Positions 52,201-63,230 of a stretch of DNA of 64,000 nucleotides are shown in pieces. The translations under genes were made by a program, and so were the position numbers. The stretch comes from Streptomyces kaniharaensis. Lineage in GTDB: Bacteria; Actinomycetota; Actinomycetes; Streptomycetales; Streptomycetaceae. Within the stretch, counting starts at the first letter, position 1. Every line of letters begins with the position of its first letter. Location: contig NZ_WBOF01000001.1 of the NCBI RefSeq assembly GCF_009569385.1, positions 1,994,001 to 2,058,000 of the forward strand. The letters are read 5' to 3'. The notes under the pieces were generated by a model, which worked only from the letters and a program-made list of their open reading frames with translations, did no database searches and was not told where the DNA came from.

Positions 52201-54203
52201 GCGGCGAAGGTCTCCTGGAAGCGCTCGCGCGCCTCGTCGGTGAGCTCGGTGGCCTCGCGCAGCTTCAGGCCGAAGTCGTACACCCACGCGGTGGTGCCGT
52301 CGGAGCGGCGCAGCGCGTAGGGGTGCTCGTCCAGCACCTCGACGCCCAGGCGCTGGAGCACCGGCAGGACCTCGGTGAGCGAGATCGGGCCGCCGACCCG
52401 GTAGATCTTGAAGCGGCGCTCGTCGTCGCCGGCGCCGACCGGCTGGTACAGGTTGAGGCGGAAGTCGCCCTCGCCGTGCAGCGACTCGATCTGCTTGAGG
52501 TCGGAGACGGCGGTGCGCGGCGGGAAGTCGGCGCGGTAGCCGTCGGGGAAGGCGTTGGCGTACTTGTGGCCGAGCTCGGCGGCCTTCTCCTCGCCCAGCT
52601 CGATGTGCAGCTGGTCGTGGAAGCCGTCCATCCAGAACCGGGCGGCCTCGGCCAGGCGGTTCTCGATCCGCTCGATGTCGGTGTCGCTGAGCTGCGGCAG
52701 CTCGGTGCCGGGGGCGACCCGGACGACGAAGTGCAGGCGGGTCAGCACCGACTCGGTGGCGTACACCGTGTAGTCGATGGCGTCGCCGTTCAGCTCTTCC
52801 TTGAGGATGTCGGTGAGCAGCAGCCGGATGCGGGTGGTGTACCGGTCGCGCGGCAGGTAGATGAACGCCGAGTAGTAGCGCCCGTACTCGTCCTGGCGCA
52901 GGAACAGGCGCAGCTTACGGCGCTCCTGCAGGTAGAGCACGCTGGTGGCGATGGAGAGCAGTTCGGAGGCCGCCGTCTGGAACATCTCGTCCCGGGGGAA
53001 GGTCTCCATGATCTGCAGCAGGTCGCGGCCGTCGTGGCTCTCGGTGGAGAAGCCGGACCCGTCCAGGACGGCCTGGACCTTGCGGCGCACGACCGGGATC
53101 CGGGTGACGGACTCGGTGTACGCGGCGGAGGAGAACAGGCCGAGGAAGCGGCGCTCGCCGACCGGCTCGCCGGCGGCGTTGAACTTCTTCACGCCGACGT
53201 AGTCCAGGTAGGCCGGGCGGTGCACGGTGGCGCGGCTGTTGGCCTTGGTGAGGACGAGCAGCTTCTTCTCATGGGCCTTGGCGCGCACCGGTGCGGAGAG
53301 CCGGCCGAAGGCCTCGCTGACCGAGTGGTGGCGGTCGTCGTGGCTGCGCGGGTCGGCGCGCAGGATGCCGAGGCCGGTGCCGGCGACGGCCTTCAGGACC
53401 TCCTCGCCCTCGTGCTCGACCAGGTCGTACTCGCGGTAGCCGAGGAAGGTGAAGTGGTCGTCGGCGAGCCAGCGCATCAGCTCCCAGGCCTCGCCGACCT
53501 CCTGCTCGGGCAGGCCGGTCGGGGGCTCCTCGGCCAGCTCGTCGGCCAGGCGCAGCGCGCTCTCGCGCATCTTGCCCCAGTCCTCGACGACCTCGCGGAC
53601 GTCGCCGAGCACCCGGCGCAGGTCGGTCTCGATCGCGCGCAGGTCCTCGCGGTCGGTCTCGCGGTCGATCTCGATGTGCATCCACGACTCGACGGTCGCG
53701 TCGGCGGGCCACTCGGCGCCGGCGGCCTGGCTGCGCGAGCAGGCGTCGACGTCCAGGATCTCCAGCAGCTTGCCGGTGATGTCACGGCGGACGGCCAGCT
53801 GGGGGTGGATGACGATGTGGATCGCGCGGTCCTGGCGGGACAGCTCGTTGGTGACGGAGTCGACCAGGAAGGGCATGTCGTCAGTGACGACCTCGACCAC
53901 GGTGTGGCCGCAGGACCAGCCGTTCTCCTCGACCGAGGGGGTGTGGACCCGCACCTCGGCGGTGCCCTGCGGGCGCTTGAGGCCCAGCCGGTAGTGGGAG
54001 GCCGCCGCGCCGTAGACGTCGACCGGATCGAGGTCGACGAGGTCCTCGGGCGCGGTGTGGAGGTAGTAGTGGTGCAGGTACGCGGTCAGAGCGCCGTTGC
54101 TCAGACCCTCCCCCGGCGCCGCTCCCCCCACCTGGCTGTTCTCAGCGGCTGCGGCTGCCTTCTTGAGCAGGTCGGCCTTGGCTGCGTCCAGCTTGGTCTG
54201 CAT
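49257..54203 (-). CDS. gdh: Large NAD-specific glutamate dehydrogenase
   Basis: The protein has 1,648 residues from the ATG at 54203 (AGGAG about 11 bases upstream), matching the large 180-kDa class described in Streptomyces clavuligerus. It oxidatively deaminates glutamate to 2-oxoglutarate and ammonia, chiefly for catabolism. The N-terminal half carries regulatory ACT-like segments ([39 protein letters not shown]). The catalytic part begins near residue 800 ([58 protein letters not shown]). It lies 287 bases downstream of the P5C dehydrogenase gene on the same strand. Confidence 0.96.
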   Translation of the reverse strand: [1648 protein letters not shown]

Positions 54204-54490
54204 GACTTCTTGGCTCCTGTCGCGCGCCGTTGCGTGACTCGGTGGTGTGTGGATGTACACCGACGGGTCACACGCAATCCTGCCGCACCATCCGATTGAA
54301 AGGGCCTCATGGCAAGCATGAAAGTCCTTCGCAGCGGGTAGGACGAGTCATTCGGCCTGCGAAGCCACCCGACGACGCCAGCCAGCCTAACCGGATCAAT
54401 CGAAGGTGGACAGGGACAGGGAGGCACAAACCTGCAGGAAGACGGGTCGGTCCTGGACACCATGTCCAAACCGGACCCCGATGTTCGCCA
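54204..54490. other. Gap upstream of the glutamate dehydrogenase gene
   Basis: These 287 bases hold no supported gene. A leftward TTGCCA-17-GATGGT pair is a weak promoter candidate for gdh. A small hairpin GGACA-TGG-TGTCC (about 54462-54478) lies just after the P5C dehydrogenase stop. Whether the two genes are one transcript is unclear. Confidence 0.3.
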
Positions 54491-56122
54491 TCAGCCCATG
54501 TGCGGGTAACCGTGCTGGGTCGGTGGGACGAACGTCTCCTTGATCGAACGGGCCGAGGTCCAGCGGAGCAGGTTCTGTGCGGCGCCCGCCTTGTCGTTGG
54601 TCCCGGACGCCCGGCCGCCGCCGAAGGGCTGCTGGCCGACCATCGCGCCGGTCGGTTTGTCGTTGATGTAGAAGTTTCCGGCGGCGAAGCGCAGTTCCTC
54701 CACGGCCTGGGCGATCGCGTAACGATCCTGTGCGACGACGGAGCCGGTCAGGCCGTACGGGGCGCCGGAGTCGACCCGGCCGAGCACGTCCTCCCAGCGG
54801 GCGTCCTCGTAGACGTGGACGGCGAGGATCGGGCCGAAGTACTCGGTGCGGAAGATCTCGCCCCGGTGGGCGGAGGAGACCAGCACGGTCGGGCGGACGA
54901 ACCAGCCGATGGCGTCGTCGTACTGGCCGCCGGCCGCCAGCTCGACGCCCGGCTCGCGCTTGGCCCGCTCGATGGCGTCCCGGTTCTTCTGGAAGGCCCG
55001 CCGGTCGATGAGGGCGCCCATGAAGTTCGAGAGGTCGGTGACGTCGCCGACCGCGAGGGCGTCCACCTCGGCCAGGAACTCGTCCTTGATCTTCTGCCAG
55101 AGGCTGCGCGGCAGGTAAGCGCGGGAGAGCGCCGAGCACTTCTGGCCCTGGTACTCGAAGGCGCCGCGGATCAGCGCCGTCCGCAGGATCTCCGGGTCGG
55201 CCGAGGGGTGGGCGAGCAGGAAGTCCTTGCCCCCGGTCTCGCCGACGATCCGCGGGTACGTCCGGTAGGTGCCGATGTTGGCGCCGATGGTCTGCCAGAG
55301 CGACTGGAAGGTGGCGGTGGAGCCGGTGAAGTGCAGCCCGGCCAGCGCCGGATCGGCGAGCGCGACCGCGGACAGCTGGAGGCCGTCGCCGGTGACCAGG
55401 TTGATCACCCCGGGCGGCAGGCCGGCCGCCTCCAGCAGCCGCATCAGGTGGTGGGCGGCCAGGGTCTGGGTCGGCGCGGGCTTCCAGACCACGGTGTTGC
55501 CCATCAGCGCGGGGGCGGTGGGCAGGTTCCCGGCGATCGAGGTGAAGTTGAACGGGGTGATCGCACAGACGAAACCTTCCAGCGGGCGGTGGTCGGTCCG
55601 GTTCCACACGCCCGGCGAGGAGATCGGCTGGTCGGCCAGGATCTGCCGGGCGAACTGGACGTTGAACCGCCAGAAGTCGATCAGCTCGCAGGCCGAGTCG
55701 ATCTCCGCCTGTTGGACGGTCTTCGACTGGCCCAGCATGGTGGCCGCGTTGAGGGTCTCCCGCCAGGGCCCGGCCAGCAGGTCCGCGGCGCGCAGGAAGA
55801 CCGCCGCCCGGTCGTCGAAGGAGAGCGAACGCCACTGCCGCCCGGCGGCCAGCGCCGCGTCCACCGCCGCCTGGGCGTCCTCCCGGGTGGCGTTGCCGAG
55901 CACGCCCAGCTTGGCGGCGTGGTGGTGCGGCTGGACGACGTCGATCCGGTCGCCGCCGCCGAACCGCTGCTCGCCGCCGATGGTCATCGGCAGCGGGATC
56001 TGCTCGGCCGCCAGCTCGTCCAGCCGCCGCACCAGGCACTGCCGCTCCGGACTGCCGGGCGCATAGGCCCGCACCGGCTCGTTGACCGGGGTCGGCACCC
56101 GGGTGACTGCGTCGATGGGCAT
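54491..56122 (-). CDS. pruA: L-glutamate gamma-semialdehyde (P5C) dehydrogenase
   Basis: The protein has 543 residues from the ATG at 56122 (GGAG upstream). It oxidises glutamate semialdehyde, the open form of P5C, to glutamate with NAD+, the second step of proline breakdown. Aldehyde dehydrogenase motifs are clear: GNTVVWKPAPTQ (cofactor pocket Lys), GLHFTGSTATF, catalytic Glu in IVGETGGKDFL, and nucleophile Cys in EYQGQKCSALSRAYLP. The QxCSAxSRxY spelling is that of P5C dehydrogenases. No proline dehydrogenase gene is in the window. Confidence 0.95.
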   Translation of the reverse strand: MPIDAVTRVPTPVNEPVRAYAPGSPERQCLVRRLDELAAEQIPLPMTIGGEQRFGGGDRIDVVQPHHHAAKLGVLGNATREDAQAAVDAALAAGRQWRSLSFDDRAAVFLRAADLLAGPWRETLNAATMLGQSKTVQQAEIDSACELIDFWRFNVQFARQILADQPISSPGVWNRTDHRPLEGFVCAITPFNFTSIAGNLPTAPALMGNTVVWKPAPTQTLAAHHLMRLLEAAGLPPGVINLVTGDGLQLSAVALADPALAGLHFTGSTATFQSLWQTIGANIGTYRTYPRIVGETGGKDFLLAHPSADPEILRTALIRGAFEYQGQKCSALSRAYLPRSLWQKIKDEFLAEVDALAVGDVTDLSNFMGALIDRRAFQKNRDAIERAKREPGVELAAGGQYDDAIGWFVRPTVLVSSAHRGEIFRTEYFGPILAVHVYEDARWEDVLGRVDSGAPYGLTGSVVAQDRYAIAQAVEELRFAAGNFYINDKPTGAMVGQQPFGGGRASGTNDKAGAAQNLLRWTSARSIKETFVPPTQHGYPHMG

Positions 56123-56243
56123 GGCGACTCCGTCCGCTGGCTGTCCGCTGTCAGTCCAGCCTGACCAGCAACCGGCGGATCCGCCCGTTCGGACACGCCG
56201 TCCGCGCACGTGGCGCCCGCCACGTGCGCGGAATCGGCGCAGC

Positions 56244-56900
56244 TCAGCCCGCTATCCGCCCGGCCAGCTCGACGGCCTCGGCGAGGCTGTCCACGACCGG
56301 CACGCCGACCGGCTCCAGCTTCTCCCGGGTGTGCGAGCCGCCGGTGTACAGCACGGCGTGCGCACCCACGCTCAGCGCTGCCAGGGCGTCGTCCGCGGCG
56401 TCCCCGATCAGGACCGTGCGGGCCGGGTCCACGCGCTCGCCGAGGGCGGTCAGGTGCGCGGCCAGCAGGTCCGCCTTCTGGCCGCCGGACGGGCCGTCGC
56501 GCCCGTCCACCCGCAGGAACTGGCCGGTCAGGCCGAAGGCCTCGACCAGCGGGACCAGCTTGTCGTGCACGTACATCGACAGCAGGGACTGGCTGTGCCC
56601 GTCCTCCCGCCAGCCGTCCAGCAGCTCGCGCACGCCCTCGGTGAGCCCGCAGGCCGGGCTCAGCTCGCGGTAGCGGTCGTGGAAGGCGTCGTCCAGCAGC
56701 AGCCACTCGGCCTCGGACGGCATCCGGCCGAGCAGGCGCTGGTAGAAGCGGGGGATCGGGATCTCGTACTGCTCGCGGTACTCCTGCATGGTCATCGGCC
56801 CGATGCCGACGGTCGCGAACGCGGCGTTGCTCGCCCCGAGCACCGCCTCCATGTCCTGGAAGAGCGTGCCGTTCCAGTCCCACACGATGTGATTACGCAC
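56244..56900 (-). CDS. HAD family hydrolase (phosphatase-like)
   Basis: The protein has 218 residues from the GTG at 56900; no Shine-Dalgarno is visible. Motif I is VWDWNGTLFQD: the nucleophile Asp is present but the second acidic residue of the usual DxD is Asn. A helical cap domain (about 20-90) and motif III/IV region (VDPARTVLIGDAADDALAAL) follow, as in phosphoglycolate phosphatase-like proteins. The substrate is unknown. The Asn in motif I may alter the general acid role, as in phosphonatase-type HAD enzymes with non-Asp there. Confidence 0.88.
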   Translation of the reverse strand: MRNHIVWDWNGTLFQDMEAVLGASNAAFATVGIGPMTMQEYREQYEIPIPRFYQRLLGRMPSEAEWLLLDDAFHDRYRELSPACGLTEGVRELLDGWREDGHSQSLLSMYVHDKLVPLVEAFGLTGQFLRVDGRDGPSGGQKADLLAAHLTALGERVDPARTVLIGDAADDALAALSVGAHAVLYTGGSHTREKLEPVGVPVVDSLAEAVELAGRIAG

Positions 56901-56970
56901 GCAAGGAACGGTAACTCGGGGCGCCGACAGGCCGGTAGGACGGAGCTCACGGGCCCGTCCCGCCCCTGTG

Positions 56971-57480
56971 CTACGCGAGTAGCGTCGGGATCTCCTGGGT
57001 GGCGAACCAGAGCAGGTCATGGTCCTCGGCGCCGTCCACGGTGAACTGGGCATCCTGGTCGCCCGCGTCGGCGGCGGCCACCGCGGCCACGGCCGCCGTC
57101 ACGTCCGCGACCACGTCGTCGTCGGCGACGTCCGCGTGCACCGACGCCGCCTTGGCCAGCTTCACCGGGCCGGCCAGCACCACCCGGCCCAGCGAGGCCT
57201 GGTCCTGGTACTCGTCGCCGAGGAAGGGCCGGACCGCGGAGTCGGCCACGTCCAGCGCAACCACGACCCGGCGGCGCGGCGCGTCCGGGTCGGCGGCCAG
57301 CAGCCGCAGGGAGGACTGGGCGGCCCGGTTCAGCGCCGCGTACTCCAGCTCCTCGATGTCGTCGCTGACGTACCACTCGCGCAGCGCGGGCGTCACCGCG
57401 TAGGCCGCGGACTGCTCCAGGGCGCCGCCCGGGTGCGCCGCCGCCAGGCCGTTCAGGGTGGTGGGCACGTACACGCGCAT
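56971..57480 (-). CDS. DUF6912 conserved actinobacterial protein
   Basis: The protein has 169 residues from the ATG at 57480 (GGAGAG upstream). The text MRVYVPTTLNGLAAAH, AYAVTPALREWYVSDDIEEL and EYAALNRAAQSSLRLLA matches a conserved actinobacterial family of unknown function. The C-terminal half is Ala/Asp-rich and ends DHDLLWFATQEIPTLL. It is soluble, with no signal or membrane segment. Confidence 0.82.
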   Translation of the reverse strand: MRVYVPTTLNGLAAAHPGGALEQSAAYAVTPALREWYVSDDIEELEYAALNRAAQSSLRLLAADPDAPRRRVVVALDVADSAVRPFLGDEYQDQASLGRVVLAGPVKLAKAASVHADVADDDVVADVTAAVAAVAAADAGDQDAQFTVDGAEDHDLLWFATQEIPTLLA

Positions 57481-57586
57481 CGGTGGCACTCTCCGGTTCG
57501 TCCTGCGGGGGTTCGTCCAGCGGCACAGCTTCCAGCGCCCCCAAGAATAAGCGCCGGACGGCCGGCCGTGATCACGCCCGCCAGGA

Positions 57587-58648
57587 TCAGCGGGCCGCCG
57601 CCAGGGCCTCCCGGCTGGTGCGCAGGGCGCTCTCCAGCACCGCGCCCCGGCGGGCCGGGTCCATCATGTTCGGGCCCATCGCGGCCAGGTCCGCGAGCGT
57701 CGGCGCGAGCAGCCGCACCCGGACGCCCTCGGCGCGCAGCAGCGCGGCCTCGCGCAGCAGCTGCCGGGTCACCGCCCGGCGGTAGCGGCTGACCAGCTGG
57801 GCCAGCACCCCGCGCGGGCGGTCCCGGGCACGCCACTCGCGCAGCGCGGCGACGCTGCCGCGCTCGGCCCGCTCGGCGCGGGGATGCAGCCGCAGGGCCA
57901 TCGGGGCGAGCACGTACACCTCGTCCAGGCCGCGGCCGAGCAGGAGGTCGGCGTTGGTGGCCGACCAGCAGCCGCCGTCCACGTACGCCGAACCGTTCAG
58001 GCGGACGGGCGCGAACCAGCCCGGGATCGCGCAGGAGGCCATCACGGCCTCCGCGACGTCAGCCGCCGGGGCGTCCGGGTCGCCGAAGACCACCCGGCGG
58101 CCGCTGCGGTAGTCCACCGCCGCCACCCGCAGCGCGGAGCCCTCCGGCCAGCCGTCGGCGCCCAGCAGGCCGCGGACCAGCTCACCGACCGGGGCCAGCG
58201 AGCCGCGGCCGTGCGGTGCCACCGCCGACACCATGGTCAGCAACGGGTACTCGCGCGGGTGCCGCACGGCGTCCCGCAGCAGCCCGGGCGAGCCGATCCC
58301 GGCCCGCGGGCGCGGCGGCAGGGCGCCGCCGACGGCCGTGTCGTAGTCGAAGGCCACCTCGGCCAGCGGGCCGTCGGTGATCGGCAGGCCGCGCTGGTGG
58401 TCGCGCAACTGCTCGGCACGCGCCCCGGCGGCCAGCAACGCGCCGAGGATCGAGCCCGCCGAGGTCCCGAGCAGCACCTCGGCGTCGCCCGGCGGCCGAC
58501 CGGTCGCCTCCTCGACGGCGCACAGCGCGCCGACCGTCCAGGCCGCGCCGAGCATTCCTCCGCCGCCCAGCACCAGGCCGCGCCGGGGCGTGCCCGGGGC
58601 TGCGCCCGCCTCGGCCGGGGCCTGCGCCGCGGCCACCCGTGTCGTCAT
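57587..58648 (-). CDS. Patatin-like phospholipase
   Basis: The protein has 353 residues from the ATG at 58648. It is a predicted lipid acyl hydrolase with a Ser-Asp dyad: oxyanion loop LVLGGGGMLGAAW (about 26-38), nucleophile Ser in LLGTSAGSILGALL, and catalytic Asp in SAYVDGGCWSATNADLL. There is no signal peptide or membrane segment, so it is likely cytoplasmic or peripheral. Long N-terminal Ala-rich lead of about 20 residues. Confidence 0.92.
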   Translation of the reverse strand: MTTRVAAAQAPAEAGAAPGTPRRGLVLGGGGMLGAAWTVGALCAVEEATGRPPGDAEVLLGTSAGSILGALLAAGARAEQLRDHQRGLPITDGPLAEVAFDYDTAVGGALPPRPRAGIGSPGLLRDAVRHPREYPLLTMVSAVAPHGRGSLAPVGELVRGLLGADGWPEGSALRVAAVDYRSGRRVVFGDPDAPAADVAEAVMASCAIPGWFAPVRLNGSAYVDGGCWSATNADLLLGRGLDEVYVLAPMALRLHPRAERAERGSVAALREWRARDRPRGVLAQLVSRYRRAVTRQLLREAALLRAEGVRVRLLAPTLADLAAMGPNMMDPARRGAVLESALRTSREALAAAR

Positions 58649-58990
58649 ACCGGCCGCCTGTCGTCGTGGGGCGTCGCGCCCGCTCCTGCGGTTCCCGGTC
58701 AGGATCCGATCCTGCGCGCCGACGGCCGACCAGCGCAACGCCTGCCCGGGCCGACACCACCCGGTCCGCCGAACCGGACCGTCCCCTTTCGGACTCTCCG
58801 GCCCGTCCCCACACGTCAACCGCGCGCCTCGGCGACCGGCCGGACACCCGGCGCCACACCGGCCAATTCACCCGGATAGGTGAACTTCCCGCGCCTTCCC
58901 GGCCGCCGCCCAAAGCCCTTGCCGCCCGACGTGCGCCGCCGCTAGCAAAGGACCCGTCCGTACCCGCACCACCGCCCCGAGGAGGCACCC
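58649..58990. promoter_or_regulatory. Divergent region with TTCACC/GGTGAA inverted repeat
   Basis: These 342 bases hold no supported gene. TTCACC-CGGATA-GGTGAA (58867-58884) is a perfect 6+6 inverted repeat about 107 bases before the Rv3235-like start, a candidate operator. From 58951 the leader sequence is similar to an internal segment of the following gene. Confidence 0.45.
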
Positions 58991-59584
58991 GTGACCACGC
59001 CCGAGTCACTCACCGCCCGCCCGCACAGCCGGCCCGAGGCGGCCCGGACCGCCCCTGCCCGCCCGCACGGCCACCTGCGCGGAACCGCCCCGCATCCGGT
59101 GGTGCGAAGGCCCCATCCGTACCACCGCGCCGAGGAGAGCCCCGGCCTCGCCCCGCTCACCGCCCGCCCGCACCGCCACCTGAGCAACACCGCCCCGCAC
59201 CCCGCCGGGCGCAGCCCCCGGCAGCCGCGGGCCGCCTGCACCGCCGCGCAGACCGGGCACGACTCCCGCGCCCTGGCGGCCCGATTCGCACACCGGCTGG
59301 TCGAGGTGCTCACCGGCGCGCGGCCGTCCGGCCAGCTGATGCGGCACACCAGCCTCGACGGCTACGGCCAGCTCGCCTCCCTGGTCCGGTCCGGCGCGCT
59401 GCGCCGCGGCGGAGCGACCGTGCGGCCGCGGCTCGGCCCGGTGCACGACCGCTCGCCCTCGCCGGACGCCGTCGAGGCCTGCGTCCGCGTCGACCTCGGG
59501 CGGCGGCACCACATGGTGGCCTTCCGGCTGGAGCAGCGCGGCCCGGCCGGGCAGTGGCAGTGCACCGCCGTGGAGGCCCGATGA
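58991..59584 (+). CDS. Rv3235-family protein with duplicated N-terminal segment
   Basis: The protein has 197 residues from the GTG at 58991, preceded by GAGGAGG. The conserved domain is the C-terminal half (about 95-195: DSRALAARFAHRLVEVLTGARP, QLMRHTSLDGYGQLASL, VEACVRVDLGRRHHMVAFRLEQ). Rv3235-like proteins sit near secA in mycobacteria too, which supports the call. The N-terminal 80 residues are Pro/His/Arg-rich with a repeated LTARPHxxL...TAPHP unit that arose by duplication of the leader and start region. Function unknown. Confidence 0.85.
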   Translation: MTTPESLTARPHSRPEAARTAPARPHGHLRGTAPHPVVRRPHPYHRAEESPGLAPLTARPHRHLSNTAPHPAGRSPRQPRAACTAAQTGHDSRALAARFAHRLVEVLTGARPSGQLMRHTSLDGYGQLASLVRSGALRRGGATVRPRLGPVHDRSPSPDAVEACVRVDLGRRHHMVAFRLEQRGPAGQWQCTAVEAR

Positions 59585-59604
59585 CGCCCCCGGGCCACGC
59601 AACG

Positions 59605-59644
59605 GCGCAGGGCGCCGCCCCCGTCGGGGAACGGCGCCCTGTGC
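59605..59644. terminator. Terminator between Rv3235-like gene and secA
   Basis: The arms GCGCAGGGCGCCG and CGGCGCCCTGTGC, with an inner CCCC/GGGG stem and one wobble, lie between the convergent genes, 20 bases beyond the secA stop. Confidence 0.75.
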
Positions 59645-59664
59645 GGCGTGCTGCGAGCGGTCGC

Positions 59665-62427
<2,763 letters not shown>

Positions 62428-62651
62428 TTGAGCGGGCTCCTTGCCTGTATTGGCACTGGACGACTGCACGGCAGGTCCACCCCACCGCACGGGCCATCGT
62501 ATGCGAGGAGTCCAATGCCCCGGGAGGTGCGTCAGCGCGGTATTCCCGTGTCACCCGTGCGGGCACATGACCCGATAGCACCGCTCACCGGGGCAAATCG
62601 CTCCCCGACCCGGGGAGTTGGCACGCTAATCGGATGCCCGGCCTCTTCTTC

Positions 62652-62669
62652 GCCCGGAATAATCCGGGC
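62652..62669. promoter_or_regulatory. Inverted repeat immediately before GNAT start codon
   Basis: GCCCGGA-ATAA-TCCGGGC (7-base arms) ends directly at the ATG at 62670. It could be an operator or a hairpin that hides the start codon, and it falls inside the coding region if the earlier ATG 62634 is used. Confidence 0.45.
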
Positions 62670-63227
62670 ATGGAAGAACCCTTCACCCAGCCCCCCACCC
62701 TCACGACCGAGCGCCTCCTCCTGCGGGCTCCGCAGGAGTCGGACATCGACGCGATCTTCGCCGCCTGCCAGGACCCGGAGATCCAGCGCTGGACGGTGGT
62801 GCCGGTTCCGTACCGGCGCGAGGACGCGGAGTTCTTCGTCCGCACACTGGCCCCGGAGGGGCTGCGCAAGGGCACCGAGTTCATCTGGTGCGTCACCGAG
62901 CGCGCGACCGGGCAGCTGGTCGGCACCCAGGCCGTCACCCGCTTCGCCGCGGACCCGACGGCCGCGTCCGTCGGCTGGTGGACGGTGAAGGAGAAGCGCG
63001 GCCGCGGCCACACCGTCGAGGCGGCCCGCGAGGTCGCCCGCTGGGCCCTCACCGACCTGGGGATCCGCCGTCTCCAGTGGCTGGCGTACGTCGGCAACGA
63101 CGGCTCGCGCGCGGTCGCCGAGCGGGTCGGCTACCGCTTCGAGGGCACCCTGCGCTCGTACGCCGAGCAGCGCGGCGTCTTCCGCGACTCCTGGGTCGCC
63201 TCCCTGCTGCCGTCCGACCTGGGCTGA
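62670..63227 (+). CDS. GNAT family N-acetyltransferase (RimJ/RimL type)
   Basis: The protein has 185 residues from the ATG at 62670; an ATG at 62634 would add 12 residues that look unrelated to the family. The opening TLTTERLLLRAPQESDIDAIF is typical of RimJ/RimL-type acetyltransferases. The acetyl-CoA loop is WWTVKEKRGRGHTVEAAREVA (a variant of the RGxGxA motif), followed by LQWLAYVGNDGSRAVAERVGYRFEG. Its substrate could be a ribosomal protein N-terminus or a small amine. Divergent from secA. Confidence 0.9.
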   Translation: MEEPFTQPPTLTTERLLLRAPQESDIDAIFAACQDPEIQRWTVVPVPYRREDAEFFVRTLAPEGLRKGTEFIWCVTERATGQLVGTQAVTRFAADPTAASVGWWTVKEKRGRGHTVEAAREVARWALTDLGIRRLQWLAYVGNDGSRAVAERVGYRFEGTLRSYAEQRGVFRDSWVASLLPSDLG

Positions 63228-63230
63228 TCC

